Positions 7,801 to 15,438 of a DNA stretch of 64,000 bases are shown piece by piece (position 1 is the first letter of the stretch; each line of letters opens with the position of its first letter). A model generated the notes under the pieces. That model worked only from the letters and a program-made list of their open reading frames with translations, had not been told where the DNA came from and did not search any database. A program made the translations under genes and the position numbers. Source of the DNA: Hymenobacter sp. UV11. GTDB taxonomy: Bacteria > Bacteroidota > Bacteroidia > Cytophagales > Hymenobacteraceae. The DNA lies in contig NZ_SRII01000010.1 of the NCBI RefSeq assembly GCF_004684095.1, positions 124,001 through 188,000 on the forward strand, given 5' to 3'.

Positions 7801-8851
7801 CCTGACCTATTCCCGCCGGGCAGCCGACAACTCGTGCACCGCCACCGACGAGCGCCGCATCACCACTATCGATGCCACTAATCTGGTGCTGAACTCTTTG
7901 CCCACCCCCCTGTGCGTGGGTAATACCACCCAGTACCCCCTGTCGGCCAGTATGCCGGGCGGGTACTGGTCGGGCCGGGGCGTGGGCCAGGGTAGCAACG
8001 GCGACTACTATTTCGTGCCGGCCATGGCTGGTGTAGGCACGTTTTTCCTGAGTTACGTGGTGGGTATCAACACCCCCTGCCCGGTGCAGAAATCGCTTGC
8101 CGTAACGGTTTCCTCTACGCTAAACGTGAGCCTGCCCCTTGATACGCTGCTGTGCCCTGGCAGCCAGCGGCCGGTGCCGCTACGCGGCGGCCAGCCCGCC
8201 GGGGGCGTGTGGACGGGCACTGGCGTGAGCGGCAGCGCTGCCACGGGGTTTTACTTCACGGCGCCGGCCGGATTTACGGGTTCGGCTAGCCTGGTCTATA
8301 CTGTCACGACTGGCGGCTGCACCGGCGTGGCTACCCGGCGCGTGGGCGTGGCACCGGTGCCTGCTTTCCAGCCCAGCTGGGTGCCGCTGGCCTGCGCGCA
8401 AGACCGCCAGGTGCCGCTGCAAGTGCGCTTCAGCGATGCGGGCGGCAACGCCGGCACCCGCTGGGACTTTGGCGATGGCAGCCCCGCCGCCACCGGCGCT
8501 GTGGTGCAGCACACCTACCAGCAAGCGGGTCGCTACCAGCCCACCGTAAGCCTGCGCTACCTCAACGCGCAGTGCGAAACCACTGCGCCGCTGGCCGCCA
8601 TTGAAGTGCAGAACCAGGCCATTCCGAACATTATCACGCCCAACGGCGACGGCAGCAACCAGTACTTCCGCCTACCCCCCAGCTGCGCGCCGCAGCTCCA
8701 GCTATTCTCGCGCTGGGGCCAGCAGGTGTACGAAACCGCCGCTTACCAAAACGACTGGGACGCCACCGGCCAGGCCGCTGGCACCTACTACTACCTGCTC
8801 ACTTACCCCGACGGCCGCCGTATCAAGGGCTGGCTCGAAGTGGTTAAGTAG
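4817..8851 (+). CDS. giant secreted surface protein: beta-propeller repeats, Ig-like repeats, PKD, T9SS type B sorting domain
   Basis: A 1344-residue exported protein. It has a signal peptide (residues 1-18, ending ALAQ), an N-terminal domain beginning FIENRGQWP (typical of the DUF7948/SBBP proteins), then about 500 residues of SBBP-type beta-propeller repeats (recurring YLGGS motifs). From about residue 795 to 1215 there are five Ig-like repeats carrying a PAGGxWxGxGVSGS core, then a PKD domain (WDFGDGS, about 1220-1275). The last ~70 residues (NIITPNGDGSN ... GTYYYLLTYPDGR) form a gliding-motility-associated C-terminal domain, the type B signal for the type IX secretion system. It is therefore probably anchored at or released from the cell surface, as an adhesin or structural protein. 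It stands alone between minus-strand neighbours. Confidence 0.93.
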   Translation: MRLLATLLFCVLGHAALAQQPAQAATQPELEFIENRGQWPAAVRYRAALPGGGQLFAEADGLRLALLADGALAHPSHAPEATGQRAASTSSISPSPAPSGTLRAHAFDLRFVNAAPTVHPVAAGRTAEHRNFFQGKDPAHWAADVRSYRTLAYSELWPGVGARFYENDQQRLEYDFTVAPGADPAAIGLRHDGAELALDAGGNLLLTTSVGTVRELAPQAWQTDAAGTRRPVACRYALGAGGTVRFALGNYDRTLPLTIDPTVVFATYTGSTATNWGFTATYDAAGNLYSGGIAFSLGYPASPGAYQTTFAGIIDMALIKYDVTKTGPAARAWATYLGGSQADFPSSLVTNAQGELLVLGSTGSADFPTTAGAVQRTFAGGPAADPFGDAAQSSIYQVNGSDIVVCRLSASGAALQASTYLGGSNNDGLLPLNPYTAAPQLAHNYGDPFRGDILVDAANNVYIASSTSSSNFPMARGFQSTYRGGTSDGVVCKLNAGLTALLWGSYLGGSASDAAYSLQLEPTTGDVYVAGGTLSADLPATTGALNPRAFGNVDGFAARIAASGTSLLRTTYLGTSAYDQAFFLQLGGDGGVYVLGQSLGAYPTTGGLYKNTDGRQFIHKLDANLTQTQLATVFGSGRAVVDIVPTAFLVDRCDRVYVCGWGGPNNGSYSTSSYLTANQGGSTLGLPTTAYAVQPQTDGADFYLAQFSAGLTALSYGTFFGGSEVEHVDGGTSRFDPRGIVYQAVCACFTNQGFPIPMGANYYASNTGSPGTCNNAAFVLNFQPDLAYVGPPQTVCTNGPSPLVGTPAGGVWTGPGVSGSPALGYVFTPPGPGTYPLTYTVATGQCVSSATRQVTAVAPLPVSIGAGLLGAYCTTNNAPLPLVPLVGTPAGGTFSGTGVGLAANGTDQVFDPNLVTSGSATLTYTYSVGCPGTATRQVLVTKADAGPDQTVCVGYSPIFLLGTPAGGTWSGPGVSGSVAAGYVFTPSAALAGTVSLTYSRRAADNSCTATDERRITTIDATNLVLNSLPTPLCVGNTTQYPLSASMPGGYWSGRGVGQGSNGDYYFVPAMAGVGTFFLSYVVGINTPCPVQKSLAVTVSSTLNVSLPLDTLLCPGSQRPVPLRGGQPAGGVWTGTGVSGSAATGFYFTAPAGFTGSASLVYTVTTGGCTGVATRRVGVAPVPAFQPSWVPLACAQDRQVPLQVRFSDAGGNAGTRWDFGDGSPAATGAVVQHTYQQAGRYQPTVSLRYLNAQCETTAPLAAIEVQNQAIPNIITPNGDGSNQYFRLPPSCAPQLQLFSRWGQQVYETAAYQNDWDATGQAAGTYYYLLTYPDGRRIKGWLEVVK

Positions 8852-8896
8852 TTGCCGGCCAGCGGCTGTTCGCTTGACCCCGTCAAGCGCCGCCTG

Positions 8897-8940
8897 CTTC
8901 TGCGGCTTCCGCGCAACCCTCCGCGTCTTCTGCGGGCTAA
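8897..8940. repeat. CTTCTGCG-rich dispersed repeat (copy 1)
   Basis: A short imperfect tandem of CTTCTGCG/CCTCCGCG units ending TTCTGCGGGCTAA. A close copy lies at 55193-55237. Both sit just downstream of a plus-strand gene. Function unknown. Confidence 0.6.
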
Positions 8941-8999
8941 CAATGCCAGGGCTTAGCGGGCTCGCTATAACACCTGCCTTCAAGCAAAAAACCAGCGCC

Positions 9000-9326
9000 T
9001 TACTTCACGGCCCGGCGCGTTACGGTGCCAGTGGCTTTGTCCACGTCGAACGCGGCTTTGTTGGGCATGCGGTTGGTCCAGTCGGTGCGGGGCACCAGCA
9101 CCTGCCAGCTGCCATCGGCATCGAGGATGGAGGCCGAAGGCAGCACGTAGAGCGCCGAGTCGGGCTGCGTGCCCAGGTAGCGGCGCACGGCGGCGCGGGC
9201 GTCCTCGGTAGTGAGGGCGCCGGGGGTAGGGGCCTGCCCACGAGTAGTTTGCTCACTAGGAATAGTGGCCGACTGGCAAGCCGCCAGCATCGTGCCCAAG
9301 CCGATTGCTACTAAAAGAATTCGCAT
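9000..9326 (-). CDS. small lipoprotein of unknown function
   Basis: A 108-residue product with a lipoprotein signal peptide: hydrophobic stretch LLVAIGLGTM then lipobox LAAC, lipidated at Cys16. The mature part begins with a Ser/Thr/Pro-rich linker and ends in a compact domain (WQVLVPRTDWTNRMP). I do not recognise a family. A TAGCTTTG promoter element lies only four bases before the ATG, so the transcript is probably leaderless. Confidence 0.75.
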   Translation of the reverse strand: MRILLVAIGLGTMLAACQSATIPSEQTTRGQAPTPGALTTEDARAAVRRYLGTQPDSALYVLPSASILDADGSWQVLVPRTDWTNRMPNKAAFDVDKATGTVTRRAVK

Positions 9327-9330
9327 GCGG

Positions 9331-9338
9331 CAAAGCTA
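9331..9338 (-). promoter_or_regulatory. -7 promoter element of the lipoprotein gene, leaderless arrangement
   Basis: On the minus strand TAGCTTTG is followed by CCGC and then the ATG. A perfect match to TAnnTTTG this close to the start codon implies that transcription begins at or very near the A of the ATG. Confidence 0.6.
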
Positions 9339-9413
9339 GCTCTTTACTTCGCTCGCTTCCGCAGCCATTTGGGCGGTTTGGTTGTTATAACTCCATTCCC
9401 GTAAAGCTCTTTT

Positions 9414-10034
9414 ATGCCTACTACTTCCCCCGCGCCGCTGCTTAGCCCCGAGCGCCTTACCTCAGCTTATTCTTATAGCGCTTACCGCCAGCTACTTGAT
9501 GAGCTGCTGGCCACCGGCCAAACTACCGGCCCCGTGCAAACGCCCGAGCTACTGGCCTACGCCCAGCTCAACGAGCAGCGCATGAACCGCCTCGATAAAA
9601 CCGTGAAGCTGCTGCCCGAGCTGGTGGCCGCCCTCGCAGATGTCCGCGGTAGCTATATCTGGCTGATAATCACCGAAGGCTGGTGCGGCGACGCTGCCCA
9701 AACCGTACCCGTGATGGAGGCCGTAGCTCAGGCCAGCGCCGGCCACCTGCGCACCGCCTACCTGCTGCGCGACGAAAACCCCGACCTCATCGACCAGTAC
9801 CTCACCAACGGCAGCCGCTCCATCCCCAAGCTAGTGGTGCTCAACGCCGATACACTCACCGAAGTCACGCACTGGGGCCCTCGCCCCGCCGAAGCCCAGG
9901 CCCTGATTGTCAAGCTAAAAGGCGAAGGCATGGCCCACGACGACTTCATCAAAGAGCTGCACACCTGGTACGCCCACGACCGCACCCTGGCCACCCAGCA
10001 CGAGCTGCTATCCCTGGTAAAGCAACTGGCCTAA
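9414..10034 (+). CDS. thioredoxin-family protein with a single active-site cysteine
   Basis: A cytosolic protein of 206 residues. After an N-terminal helical region of ~80 residues comes a thioredoxin-like fold with the motif TEGWCGDAAQTVP, where the second Cys of the usual WCxxC is replaced (WCGDA), followed by a cis-Pro region (SRSIPKLVVL). With only one Cys it cannot act as a simple dithiol oxidoreductase; a peroxidase-like, monothiol or chaperone role is possible. This WCGD variant recurs in Bacteroidota thioredoxin-family proteins. It is convergent with the GNAT gene and they share a hairpin. Confidence 0.85.
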   Translation: MPTTSPAPLLSPERLTSAYSYSAYRQLLDELLATGQTTGPVQTPELLAYAQLNEQRMNRLDKTVKLLPELVAALADVRGSYIWLIITEGWCGDAAQTVPVMEAVAQASAGHLRTAYLLRDENPDLIDQYLTNGSRSIPKLVVLNADTLTEVTHWGPRPAEAQALIVKLKGEGMAHDDFIKELHTWYAHDRTLATQHELLSLVKQLA

Positions 10035-10037
10035 TGA

Positions 10038-10085
10038 CGAGTGCCTGATGACGAATGACTAGTTCAGAACGTCATTAGGCACTCG
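10038..10085. terminator. shared hairpin between convergent thioredoxin-like and GNAT genes
   Basis: Arms CGAGTGCCTGATGACG (10038-10053) and CGTCATTAGGCACTCG (10070-10085) pair over 16 bp with one mismatch and a 16-base loop. It follows the plus-strand stop codon at once. The right arm lies inside the last codons of the minus-strand GNAT gene, which therefore encode GECLMTF. No T-run is present. Confidence 0.6.
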
Positions 10086-10615
10086 CCATTACTCCCTACC
10101 CCCTTCTCCAGCGCCAAAAGCGTGAGGGGCTGGCGCGGCGTACCAAAGCGCGTAGTAGCCGGAAACGGCTCGCTTGCACCGGTGCGCCGGTAGCCCTGAC
10201 GCTCGTACCAGGCCAGCAATTCAGCGCGCACCGATAGTACGCTCATCTTGATTTTGACGCAGCCCTGCACCTGGGCGTGGGCCTCGGCCGCGTGCAGCAG
10301 CTGCCGTCCCAGGCCGCGCGCCTGTACCTCGGGCGATACGGCCAACATGCTGAGGTAGAGAACATCATCCTGCGTTTCGAGATACACGCAGCCGGTAAGC
10401 TGGCCGGGGGTAGGGGCGGTTATTAGTAGCACGGCAGCGGGCGCGGCCAGCATATCGCGCAGGGTGGCGGCGTCGATGCGGGGGCCGTCGAGCAGGTGGC
10501 CTTCGGCGGTCCAGCCAGCCTGGGCGGCCTCGCTGCGGTAAGCGCGGTTGATGAGGTCAACGAGTGCCGGCACGTCGGCCGGCGTGGCGGGGGTAGGGGC
10601 GGTAGGGAATTCCAC
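10064..10615 (-). CDS. GNAT family N-acetyltransferase
   Basis: An acetyltransferase of 183 residues with a GCN5-type fold. The acetyl-CoA loop is VSPEVQARGLGRQLL (V-x5-R/Q-GxGxxL), preceded by the core strand YLSMLAV and followed by LLAWYERQGYRRTG, the usual C-terminal signature. Substrate is unknown. The start is taken as GTG at 10615 because a TACCTTTG promoter element is only four bases upstream and no ATG exists until well inside the domain. The last seven residues are encoded by a terminator hairpin arm, so the C-terminus may be a recent extension. Confidence 0.85.
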   Translation of the reverse strand: MEFPTAPTPATPADVPALVDLINRAYRSEAAQAGWTAEGHLLDGPRIDAATLRDMLAAPAAVLLITAPTPGQLTGCVYLETQDDVLYLSMLAVSPEVQARGLGRQLLHAAEAHAQVQGCVKIKMSVLSVRAELLAWYERQGYRRTGASEPFPATTRFGTPRQPLTLLALEKGVGSNGECLMTF

Positions 10616-10619
10616 AGCG

Positions 10620-10627
10620 CAAAGGTA
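10620..10627 (-). promoter_or_regulatory. -7 promoter element of the GNAT gene, leaderless arrangement
   Basis: TACCTTTG on the minus strand lies four bases before the GTG start at 10615, matching TAnnTTTG. The spacing equals that of the lipoprotein gene at 9326. Confidence 0.55.
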
Positions 10628-10809
10628 GCTGGAGCTCCCGGTGGCTTTTGTGCCGGTTGGTGCCTGCCTTTGGGGTGCGCGCGCCATGCGCTGCGGACGG
10701 GCGATAGCGCGGTGGCTTGCGCCGCCTCCTCTACGCAATCGAAACCGATAGGCCGGGCAAAAAGCTGTTGGCTAGCTTGCAGTCCCACCGATTAATTGTT
10801 GCGTTTTTC

Positions 10810-11925
10810 ATGCTTTCCAACTTTCTTTCCCAGCGGTCGGCCTGGCTGCTGGCCGCCCCCCTGGCCCTGGCCGCCTGCCAAAGCCAGCCCGCCCAAACCA
10901 CCGACCAGCCCACGGCCGCTACCCCTGCCGCGCCGGCCGACTCAGCTGCTGCCAAGCCCAAGTACCTGGCCAAGCCGCTGATTAGCAACATCTACACTGC
11001 CGACCCCTCGGCGCACGTCTTCAACGGCAAGATTTACGTCTACCCTTCGCACGATATCGAGGCGGGTATTCCGGAGAATGATAACGGCGACCACTTCGCC
11101 ATGCGCGACTACCACATTCTGTCGATGGACAGCGTGGGCGGCAAGGTAACCGACCACGGCGTGGCCCTCGATACCAAGGACATTCCCTGGGCCGGCCGCC
11201 AGCTGTGGGCGCCCGATGCGGCCTTTAAAAACGGCACCTACTACCTCTACTTCCCGGTGAAGGACAAGCAGGACGTGTTCCGCATGGGCGTGGCTACCAG
11301 CTCGTCGCCCACCGGCCCGTTCAAGGCCGACCCTACCCCCATGGCGGGTAGCTATAGCATTGACCCGGCCGTGTTTACCGATACCGATGGCAAGGCGTTT
11401 ATGTACTTTGGCGGCCTCTGGGGCGGCCAACTGCAGCGCTGGACCACCGGCAAGTACGACGCCACTGTGCCCGATAAAAAGCCCGACGGCAACGAGCCCG
11501 CCATTGGCCCGCGCGTGGTCCAGCTCAGCGCCGATATGAAGCACTTCGCCGGCCCGGTGAAGGAAATCAAGATTCTGGATGAAGCCGGCAAGCCGCTGCT
11601 GGCCAGCGACACCAAGCGGCGCTTCTTCGAGGGCGGCTGGCTGCACAAGTACCAGGGCAAGTACTACTTCTCGTACTCGACCGGCGACACCCACCTGCTG
11701 GTGTATGCCGTGAGCGACTCGCCCACCGGCCCCTTCACCTACAAAGGCGTGATAATGAACCCCGTGCAGGGCTGGACTACCCATCACTCCATCGTCGAGT
11801 TCAAGGGTAAATGGTACATCTTCTACCACGACACCGAGCTGAGCAATAAAACCTGGCTGCGCAACGTGAAAGTGACCGAGCTCAAGCGCAACCCCGATGG
11901 CAGCATCGTGACTATCAACCCGTAA
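10810..11925 (+). CDS. family 43 glycoside hydrolase, lipoprotein
   Basis: A 371-residue enzyme of the GH43 five-bladed beta-propeller type, which acts on arabinan, xylan or related side chains. The signal peptide ends in a lipobox (LAACQS), so the protein is a lipoprotein, followed by a Thr/Pro/Ala linker. Catalytic candidates are the Asp of ADPSAHVFNGKIYVYPSHD (base), the Asp of SIDPAVFTDTDG (pKa modulator) and the Glu of FFEGGWLHKYQGKYYFSYS (acid). The ATG at 10810 is preferred because it starts the signal sequence. No polysaccharide-utilisation partners (SusC/SusD) are nearby; pullulanase at 31.8 kb is the only other carbohydrate hydrolase in the window. Confidence 0.9.
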   Translation: MLSNFLSQRSAWLLAAPLALAACQSQPAQTTDQPTAATPAAPADSAAAKPKYLAKPLISNIYTADPSAHVFNGKIYVYPSHDIEAGIPENDNGDHFAMRDYHILSMDSVGGKVTDHGVALDTKDIPWAGRQLWAPDAAFKNGTYYLYFPVKDKQDVFRMGVATSSSPTGPFKADPTPMAGSYSIDPAVFTDTDGKAFMYFGGLWGGQLQRWTTGKYDATVPDKKPDGNEPAIGPRVVQLSADMKHFAGPVKEIKILDEAGKPLLASDTKRRFFEGGWLHKYQGKYYFSYSTGDTHLLVYAVSDSPTGPFTYKGVIMNPVQGWTTHHSIVEFKGKWYIFYHDTELSNKTWLRNVKVTELKRNPDGSIVTINP

Positions 11926-11941
11926 CAGAGGGGTAGGGAGT

Positions 11942-12053
11942 AAAAAAGAACGTCATGCTGAGCTTGCCGAAGCATCTCTACCACGCCGCTGGATTACTAA
12001 CCCTGGCGGCGTGGTAGAGATGCTTCGGCAAGCTCAGCATGACGTTCTTTTTT
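11942..12053. repeat. family B palindrome between convergent genes (bidirectional terminator candidate)
   Basis: Inverted arms AAAAGAACGTCATGCTGAGC ... GCTCAGCATGACGTTCTTTT, continuing through a TTGCCGAAGCATCTCTACC segment. An A-run on the left and a T-run on the right mean that transcripts from either side would form a stem followed by U. It sits between the GH43 gene (+) and pncA (-). Confidence 0.85.
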
Positions 12054-12088
12054 CTATAACGCCCTTCTTTTACAATCCCTACCCCCTC

Positions 12089-12700
12089 TCAGGCCAACAC
12101 CTCCGCTGCCTGCGCAAACTGCACGCCCAGCGCAAGCAAATCAGCCTTGGCGGCGGCCATACTTTCGGGCGCAATGCCACGGGTAGCATCCTCAATTACC
12201 GTCACGTCGAAGCCCTCGCCGCGGGCATCCTTGGCCGAGAAGTACACGCAGTAATCACCGGCCAGGCCGGCCACGAACACCCGCGTGGTGCCGCGCGCCC
12301 GCAGGTAGGCGCTCAGGCCGGTGGCGCGGCGGTGGCCATTGTCAAAGAATGCGCTGTAGCTGTCCAGCTCGGGGTCGGTGCCTTTGCGGAAGATGGCCTC
12401 CACGCGGTTCAGGTCGAGGCCGGGGTGCAGGGTAGCGCCCGCCGAGCCCTGCACGCAGTGGTCGGGCCACAGGCGCTGGGGTAGGCCCTGCCACTCAATC
12501 TCTTCAAAAATAGCGTGCTGCGGGTGGGTGCTGGCAAAGCTGCGGTGCCCGCCCGGGTGCCAGTCCTGGGTAGCCACCACGAGGTCGAAGCGCGGCTGCA
12601 AGTCGTTGAGCAGGGGTAGGAGGGCGTCGCCATCCGGCACGGCCAGCGCGCCGCCGGGCAAGAAATCGAGTTGAAAATCAATGAGTAAGAGCGCAGTCAT
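12089..12700 (-). CDS. pncA: nicotinamidase
   Basis: Cysteine hydrolase of the isochorismatase superfamily, 203 residues, converting nicotinamide to nicotinate in NAD salvage. The triad is complete: Asp8 in LLIDFQLDF, Lys in FRKGTD and Cys in GLAGDYCV. The metal site of nicotinamidases is visible in the TQDWHPGGHRSF segment. The length fits PncA rather than a general isochorismatase. A D-family palindrome separates it from mqo upstream. Confidence 0.92.
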   Translation of the reverse strand: MTALLLIDFQLDFLPGGALAVPDGDALLPLLNDLQPRFDLVVATQDWHPGGHRSFASTHPQHAIFEEIEWQGLPQRLWPDHCVQGSAGATLHPGLDLNRVEAIFRKGTDPELDSYSAFFDNGHRRATGLSAYLRARGTTRVFVAGLAGDYCVYFSAKDARGEGFDVTVIEDATRGIAPESMAAAKADLLALGVQFAQAAEVLA

Positions 12701-12713
12701 GGCGGTAAAAAAG

Positions 12714-12852
12714 TGTAGGGTAAGCTTTAGCTTGCCGGATTAGGGAATGTGCGGTAAGCCTTCGCTTGCCGCAGGTAGTTCGCCAGCGTTAAAACGGCAA
12801 GCTAAAGCTTACCGCACACTCCCTACCCCGGCAAGCTAAAGCTTACCCTACA
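12714..12852. repeat. family D nested palindrome between mqo and pncA
   Basis: Outer arms TGTAGGGTAAGCTTTAGCTT / AAGCTAAAGCTTACCCTACA enclose inner arms TGTGCGGTAAGC / GCTTACCGCACA. It therefore contains four related GGTAAGCnnnnGCTTGCC-like units in alternating orientation and could fold into a cruciform. It ends directly against the mqo stop codon. Confidence 0.85.
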
Positions 12853-14355
12853 TTATGCCAGCTTCAGCACCTGCGCCGAGTGCGCCCGCACGGCCGCCGT
12901 CAGGCTCGCATTATTGGCTAAATGCTGGCCAAACGAGGGCACCAGGCGGCGAAAAGTAGCCTGCCACTCGGGCGTGGCCGCCTGCTCGGGAAAGCAGCGC
13001 TGCACCAAATCGAGCATGATGCTCACGGCGGTGCTCGCGCCCGGCGAGGCGCCCAGCAGCGCCGCTATGGAGCCATCGGCCGAGGTTACGACTTCGGTGC
13101 CAAATTCCAGCACGCCGCCCTGCTTCTTGTCTTTTTTAATCACCTGCACGCGCTGGCCGGCCACTTCGAGCTGCCAGTCTTCGGGCCGGGCCTCGGGGTA
13201 GTACTCGCGCAGGGCCGCGATGCGCTGCTCAGGCGTTTGGAGTACCTGCCCGATGAGGTAGCGGGTGAGCGGAATATTGCGCGCCCCGGCATACAGCAGC
13301 GGTCGGATATTGCCCAGCTCAATCGAGCGAAACAGGTCGGCGTAGGAGCCTTTCTTGAGAAACTTGGTGCTGAAGCCGGCATAGGGCCCGAACAGCAGCT
13401 CCTGGCGGCCGTTTATCTGGCGCGTATCGAGGTGGGGCACCGACATGGGCGGCGAGCCAACGGCGGCCTTACCGTACACCTTGGCGTCGTGCTGGTCGAT
13501 AACGGCCGGCTTGGTGCATTTCAGCCACTGCCCGCTCACCGGGAAGCCCCCAAAACCCTTGGCCTCCGGAATGCCTGACTTTTCCAGCAGCGTGAGCGAG
13601 CCGCCCCCGGCCCCGATAAATACGAACCGCGTGCGCACCTTACGGCTCTTGCCCGTGGCCCGGTCGCGGATTTTAACGCGCCACAGCCCGTCGGGCTTAT
13701 GGCGGAAATCTTCAATTTCCTGCCCCAGTTCAAACGCTACCCCCGGCTGCTGCCGCAGGTGGTCGAACAAGGAGCGCGTGAGGGTGCCAAAATTAACGTC
13801 GGTGCCGATGGCCATGCGCGTGGCGGCCACCGGCTGGGCGGGGTCGCGGCCGGCCATCACCAGCGGAATCCACTCCGCAATCTGGGCCGCGTCGTCGCTG
13901 AATTCCATACCCGCAAACAGCGGCGAGCCCAGCAACGCCTCGTAGCGCGTGCGCAGATAGGCCACGTTTTCGGCGCCCCACACAAAGCTCATGTGCGGAA
14001 TGCTGTGGATAAACGACCCCGGCTCGGGCAGCTGACCAGCTTGTACTAAGCTAGTCCACAATTGCTTGCTTAGCTCAAATTGCTCGGCTATCTTATCAGC
14101 CTTCGAAATATCGACGCGGCCATCGGGCAACTGCGGCGTGTAGTTGAGCTCGCAAAACGCCGAGTGGCCGGTGCCGGCGTTGTTCCAGGCGTCGGAGCTT
14201 TCGGCGGCCACCGCGTCGAGGCGCTCATACACGGCCAGGGTGAGGGTAGGGTCCAGCGCTTTGAGCAAAACGCCCAGCGTGGCGCTCATGATGCCCGCCC
14301 CAACGAGCACCACATCGGCAGTTAAAGGCTTGGCGGGAGGAGTCTTTAGGTTCAT
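12853..14355 (-). CDS. mqo: malate:quinone oxidoreductase
   Basis: Membrane-associated FAD enzyme (500 residues, full length) that oxidises malate to oxaloacetate and passes electrons to the quinone pool. The FAD-binding motif VVLVGAGIMSATLG lies near the N-terminus, followed by the family sequences NNAGTGHSAFCELNYTP and SIPHMSFVWG. The C-terminal region includes LLGASPGASTAVSIML, the second dinucleotide-associated block of Mqo. It appears monocistronic. Confidence 0.96.
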   Translation of the reverse strand: MNLKTPPAKPLTADVVLVGAGIMSATLGVLLKALDPTLTLAVYERLDAVAAESSDAWNNAGTGHSAFCELNYTPQLPDGRVDISKADKIAEQFELSKQLWTSLVQAGQLPEPGSFIHSIPHMSFVWGAENVAYLRTRYEALLGSPLFAGMEFSDDAAQIAEWIPLVMAGRDPAQPVAATRMAIGTDVNFGTLTRSLFDHLRQQPGVAFELGQEIEDFRHKPDGLWRVKIRDRATGKSRKVRTRFVFIGAGGGSLTLLEKSGIPEAKGFGGFPVSGQWLKCTKPAVIDQHDAKVYGKAAVGSPPMSVPHLDTRQINGRQELLFGPYAGFSTKFLKKGSYADLFRSIELGNIRPLLYAGARNIPLTRYLIGQVLQTPEQRIAALREYYPEARPEDWQLEVAGQRVQVIKKDKKQGGVLEFGTEVVTSADGSIAALLGASPGASTAVSIMLDLVQRCFPEQAATPEWQATFRRLVPSFGQHLANNASLTAAVRAHSAQVLKLA

Positions 14356-14384
14356 GTAGGTGGAGCAAGTGGTGTTGGATAAAG

Positions 14385-14392
14385 TATATTTG
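14385..14392 (+). promoter_or_regulatory. candidate -7 element upstream of the BLUF gene
   Basis: TATATTTG matches TAnnTTTG on the plus strand in the mqo/BLUF divergent gap, 90 bases before the BLUF ATG. No well-spaced TTG is evident. Confidence 0.35.
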
Positions 14393-14482
14393 TGTCAGAA
14401 GCCTCGCCGGGCTTTCTGATTATTCAGTGATAGTATTCTTAGAAAGCAATAGGAGTGTGCAAGTTGCACGGTGTGAGTGAGC

Positions 14483-14923
14483 ATGAAGATAGAAGAAGGA
14501 GAGTGTCATAGCATCGTCTACGTTAGTACGGTTATCGCTCAGTTAGGTGAAGCAGCGCTATTGCAATTGCTGCGGCGCGCCCGGTGTGCCAACCAGCAGG
14601 CGGGCATTACGGGGGTGCTGATGTACGGCGGCGGCCAGTTTATGCAAGTGCTCGAAGGCTGCCCGGCCGCCGTGCGCCGCCTCTATGCCCGCATCGAAGC
14701 CGACCCGCGCCACAGCCTCCTCGAAAAGCTGGCCGATGGCCCCCTACCCCGGCGCGAATTCACGGGCTGGCATATGAGCTTCGCGCCGCTGCCGGCCGGC
14801 TATTGCGACGGCATACCCGGCTACCTCACGCCGCCGCAGATGGCTATTCTGGGGGCGGGCACGTCGGCCCAGCCGCTGCTGTGCGAGTTTCTGGAGCACA
14901 GCAGCCAGCGGCTGCTGGTTTAG
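14483..14923 (+). CDS. BLUF-domain blue-light sensor protein
   Basis: A short stand-alone BLUF protein of 146 residues that would bind FAD and sense blue light. The BLUF signatures are all present: Tyr in the first strand (IVYVST), the CANQQAGITGVLMY segment with its Asn, the Gln of GGQFMQVLEG, the DPRH segment, and GWHMSF near the C-terminal end of the domain with the semi-conserved Trp and Met. No output domain follows, so it must signal through a partner protein, which is not adjacent. A GTG six bases upstream (14477) is an alternative start. It converges on the 2'-5' RNA ligase-like gene with a 4-base overlap of stop codons. Confidence 0.92.
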   Translation: MKIEEGECHSIVYVSTVIAQLGEAALLQLLRRARCANQQAGITGVLMYGGGQFMQVLEGCPAAVRRLYARIEADPRHSLLEKLADGPLPRREFTGWHMSFAPLPAGYCDGIPGYLTPPQMAILGAGTSAQPLLCEFLEHSSQRLLV

Positions 14924-15438
14924 CCCGGCCCCCCAAAGGCAAATAGCCGCCGCAGTTCCCAGGGGCCGCCGCGGTAAGTCCAGAGGGCCAGCCCCGTACC
15001 CTGTACTTCGAAGGGAGTGAAATCTGCGCTTAGCTCGGCGTGCAGGGCGCGCGCCACGGCGGGGTCTACCTTGTTTTGCGCCGTGATGTGGGGGCGCAGG
15101 CCCTGGCCATCCTGGGCCGTGAGCCAGGGCTGCCACTGCCGCTGCAAGCGCCGATGCAGGGCCGGTAGGTCGGGGCTGTCGAGTGTATACATTACGCCCC
15201 GGCCCATGAACTTAACGCCCGTCACGGCCAGAGGTAGGGGGTAGGGCTGGGCCGCCGCCACGTCGGCCAGGTGGGCTTCGATGGCCGGCGCCTCGGCAGC
15301 GGGCAGGGCGTGAAAGAGCGTGAGGTGCGCGCTGAGGTAGTTGATGCGGGGCGGAAAGTAGCGCCGCCGCTGCTCGTCAAAAAAAGCCTGGCTGGCCGCG
15401 TCAAGCGTAAGCGTGAGAATGAGGGGGGCATCATGCAT
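14920..15438 (-). CDS. 2'-5' RNA ligase / 2H phosphoesterase family protein
   Basis: A 172-residue protein with the two His motifs of the 2H phosphoesterase superfamily: SAHLTLFH in the N-terminal half and RPHITAQNK in the C-terminal half. Relatives include LigT/ThpR, which act on 2'-5' or cyclic phosphate bonds in RNA or nucleotides. The substrate here is unknown. It overlaps the end of the BLUF gene by 4 bases in convergent orientation. Confidence 0.85.
   Translation of the reverse strand: MHDAPLILTLTLDAASQAFFDEQRRRYFPPRINYLSAHLTLFHALPAAEAPAIEAHLADVAAAQPYPLPLAVTGVKFMGRGVMYTLDSPDLPALHRRLQRQWQPWLTAQDGQGLRPHITAQNKVDPAVARALHAELSADFTPFEVQGTGLALWTYRGGPWELRRLFAFGGPG

Noticed and set aside
8702..8983. 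Minus-strand frame of 93 codons at the end of the T9SS adhesin
   Set aside because: Mostly antisense to the conserved sorting domain; no motif or start signals.
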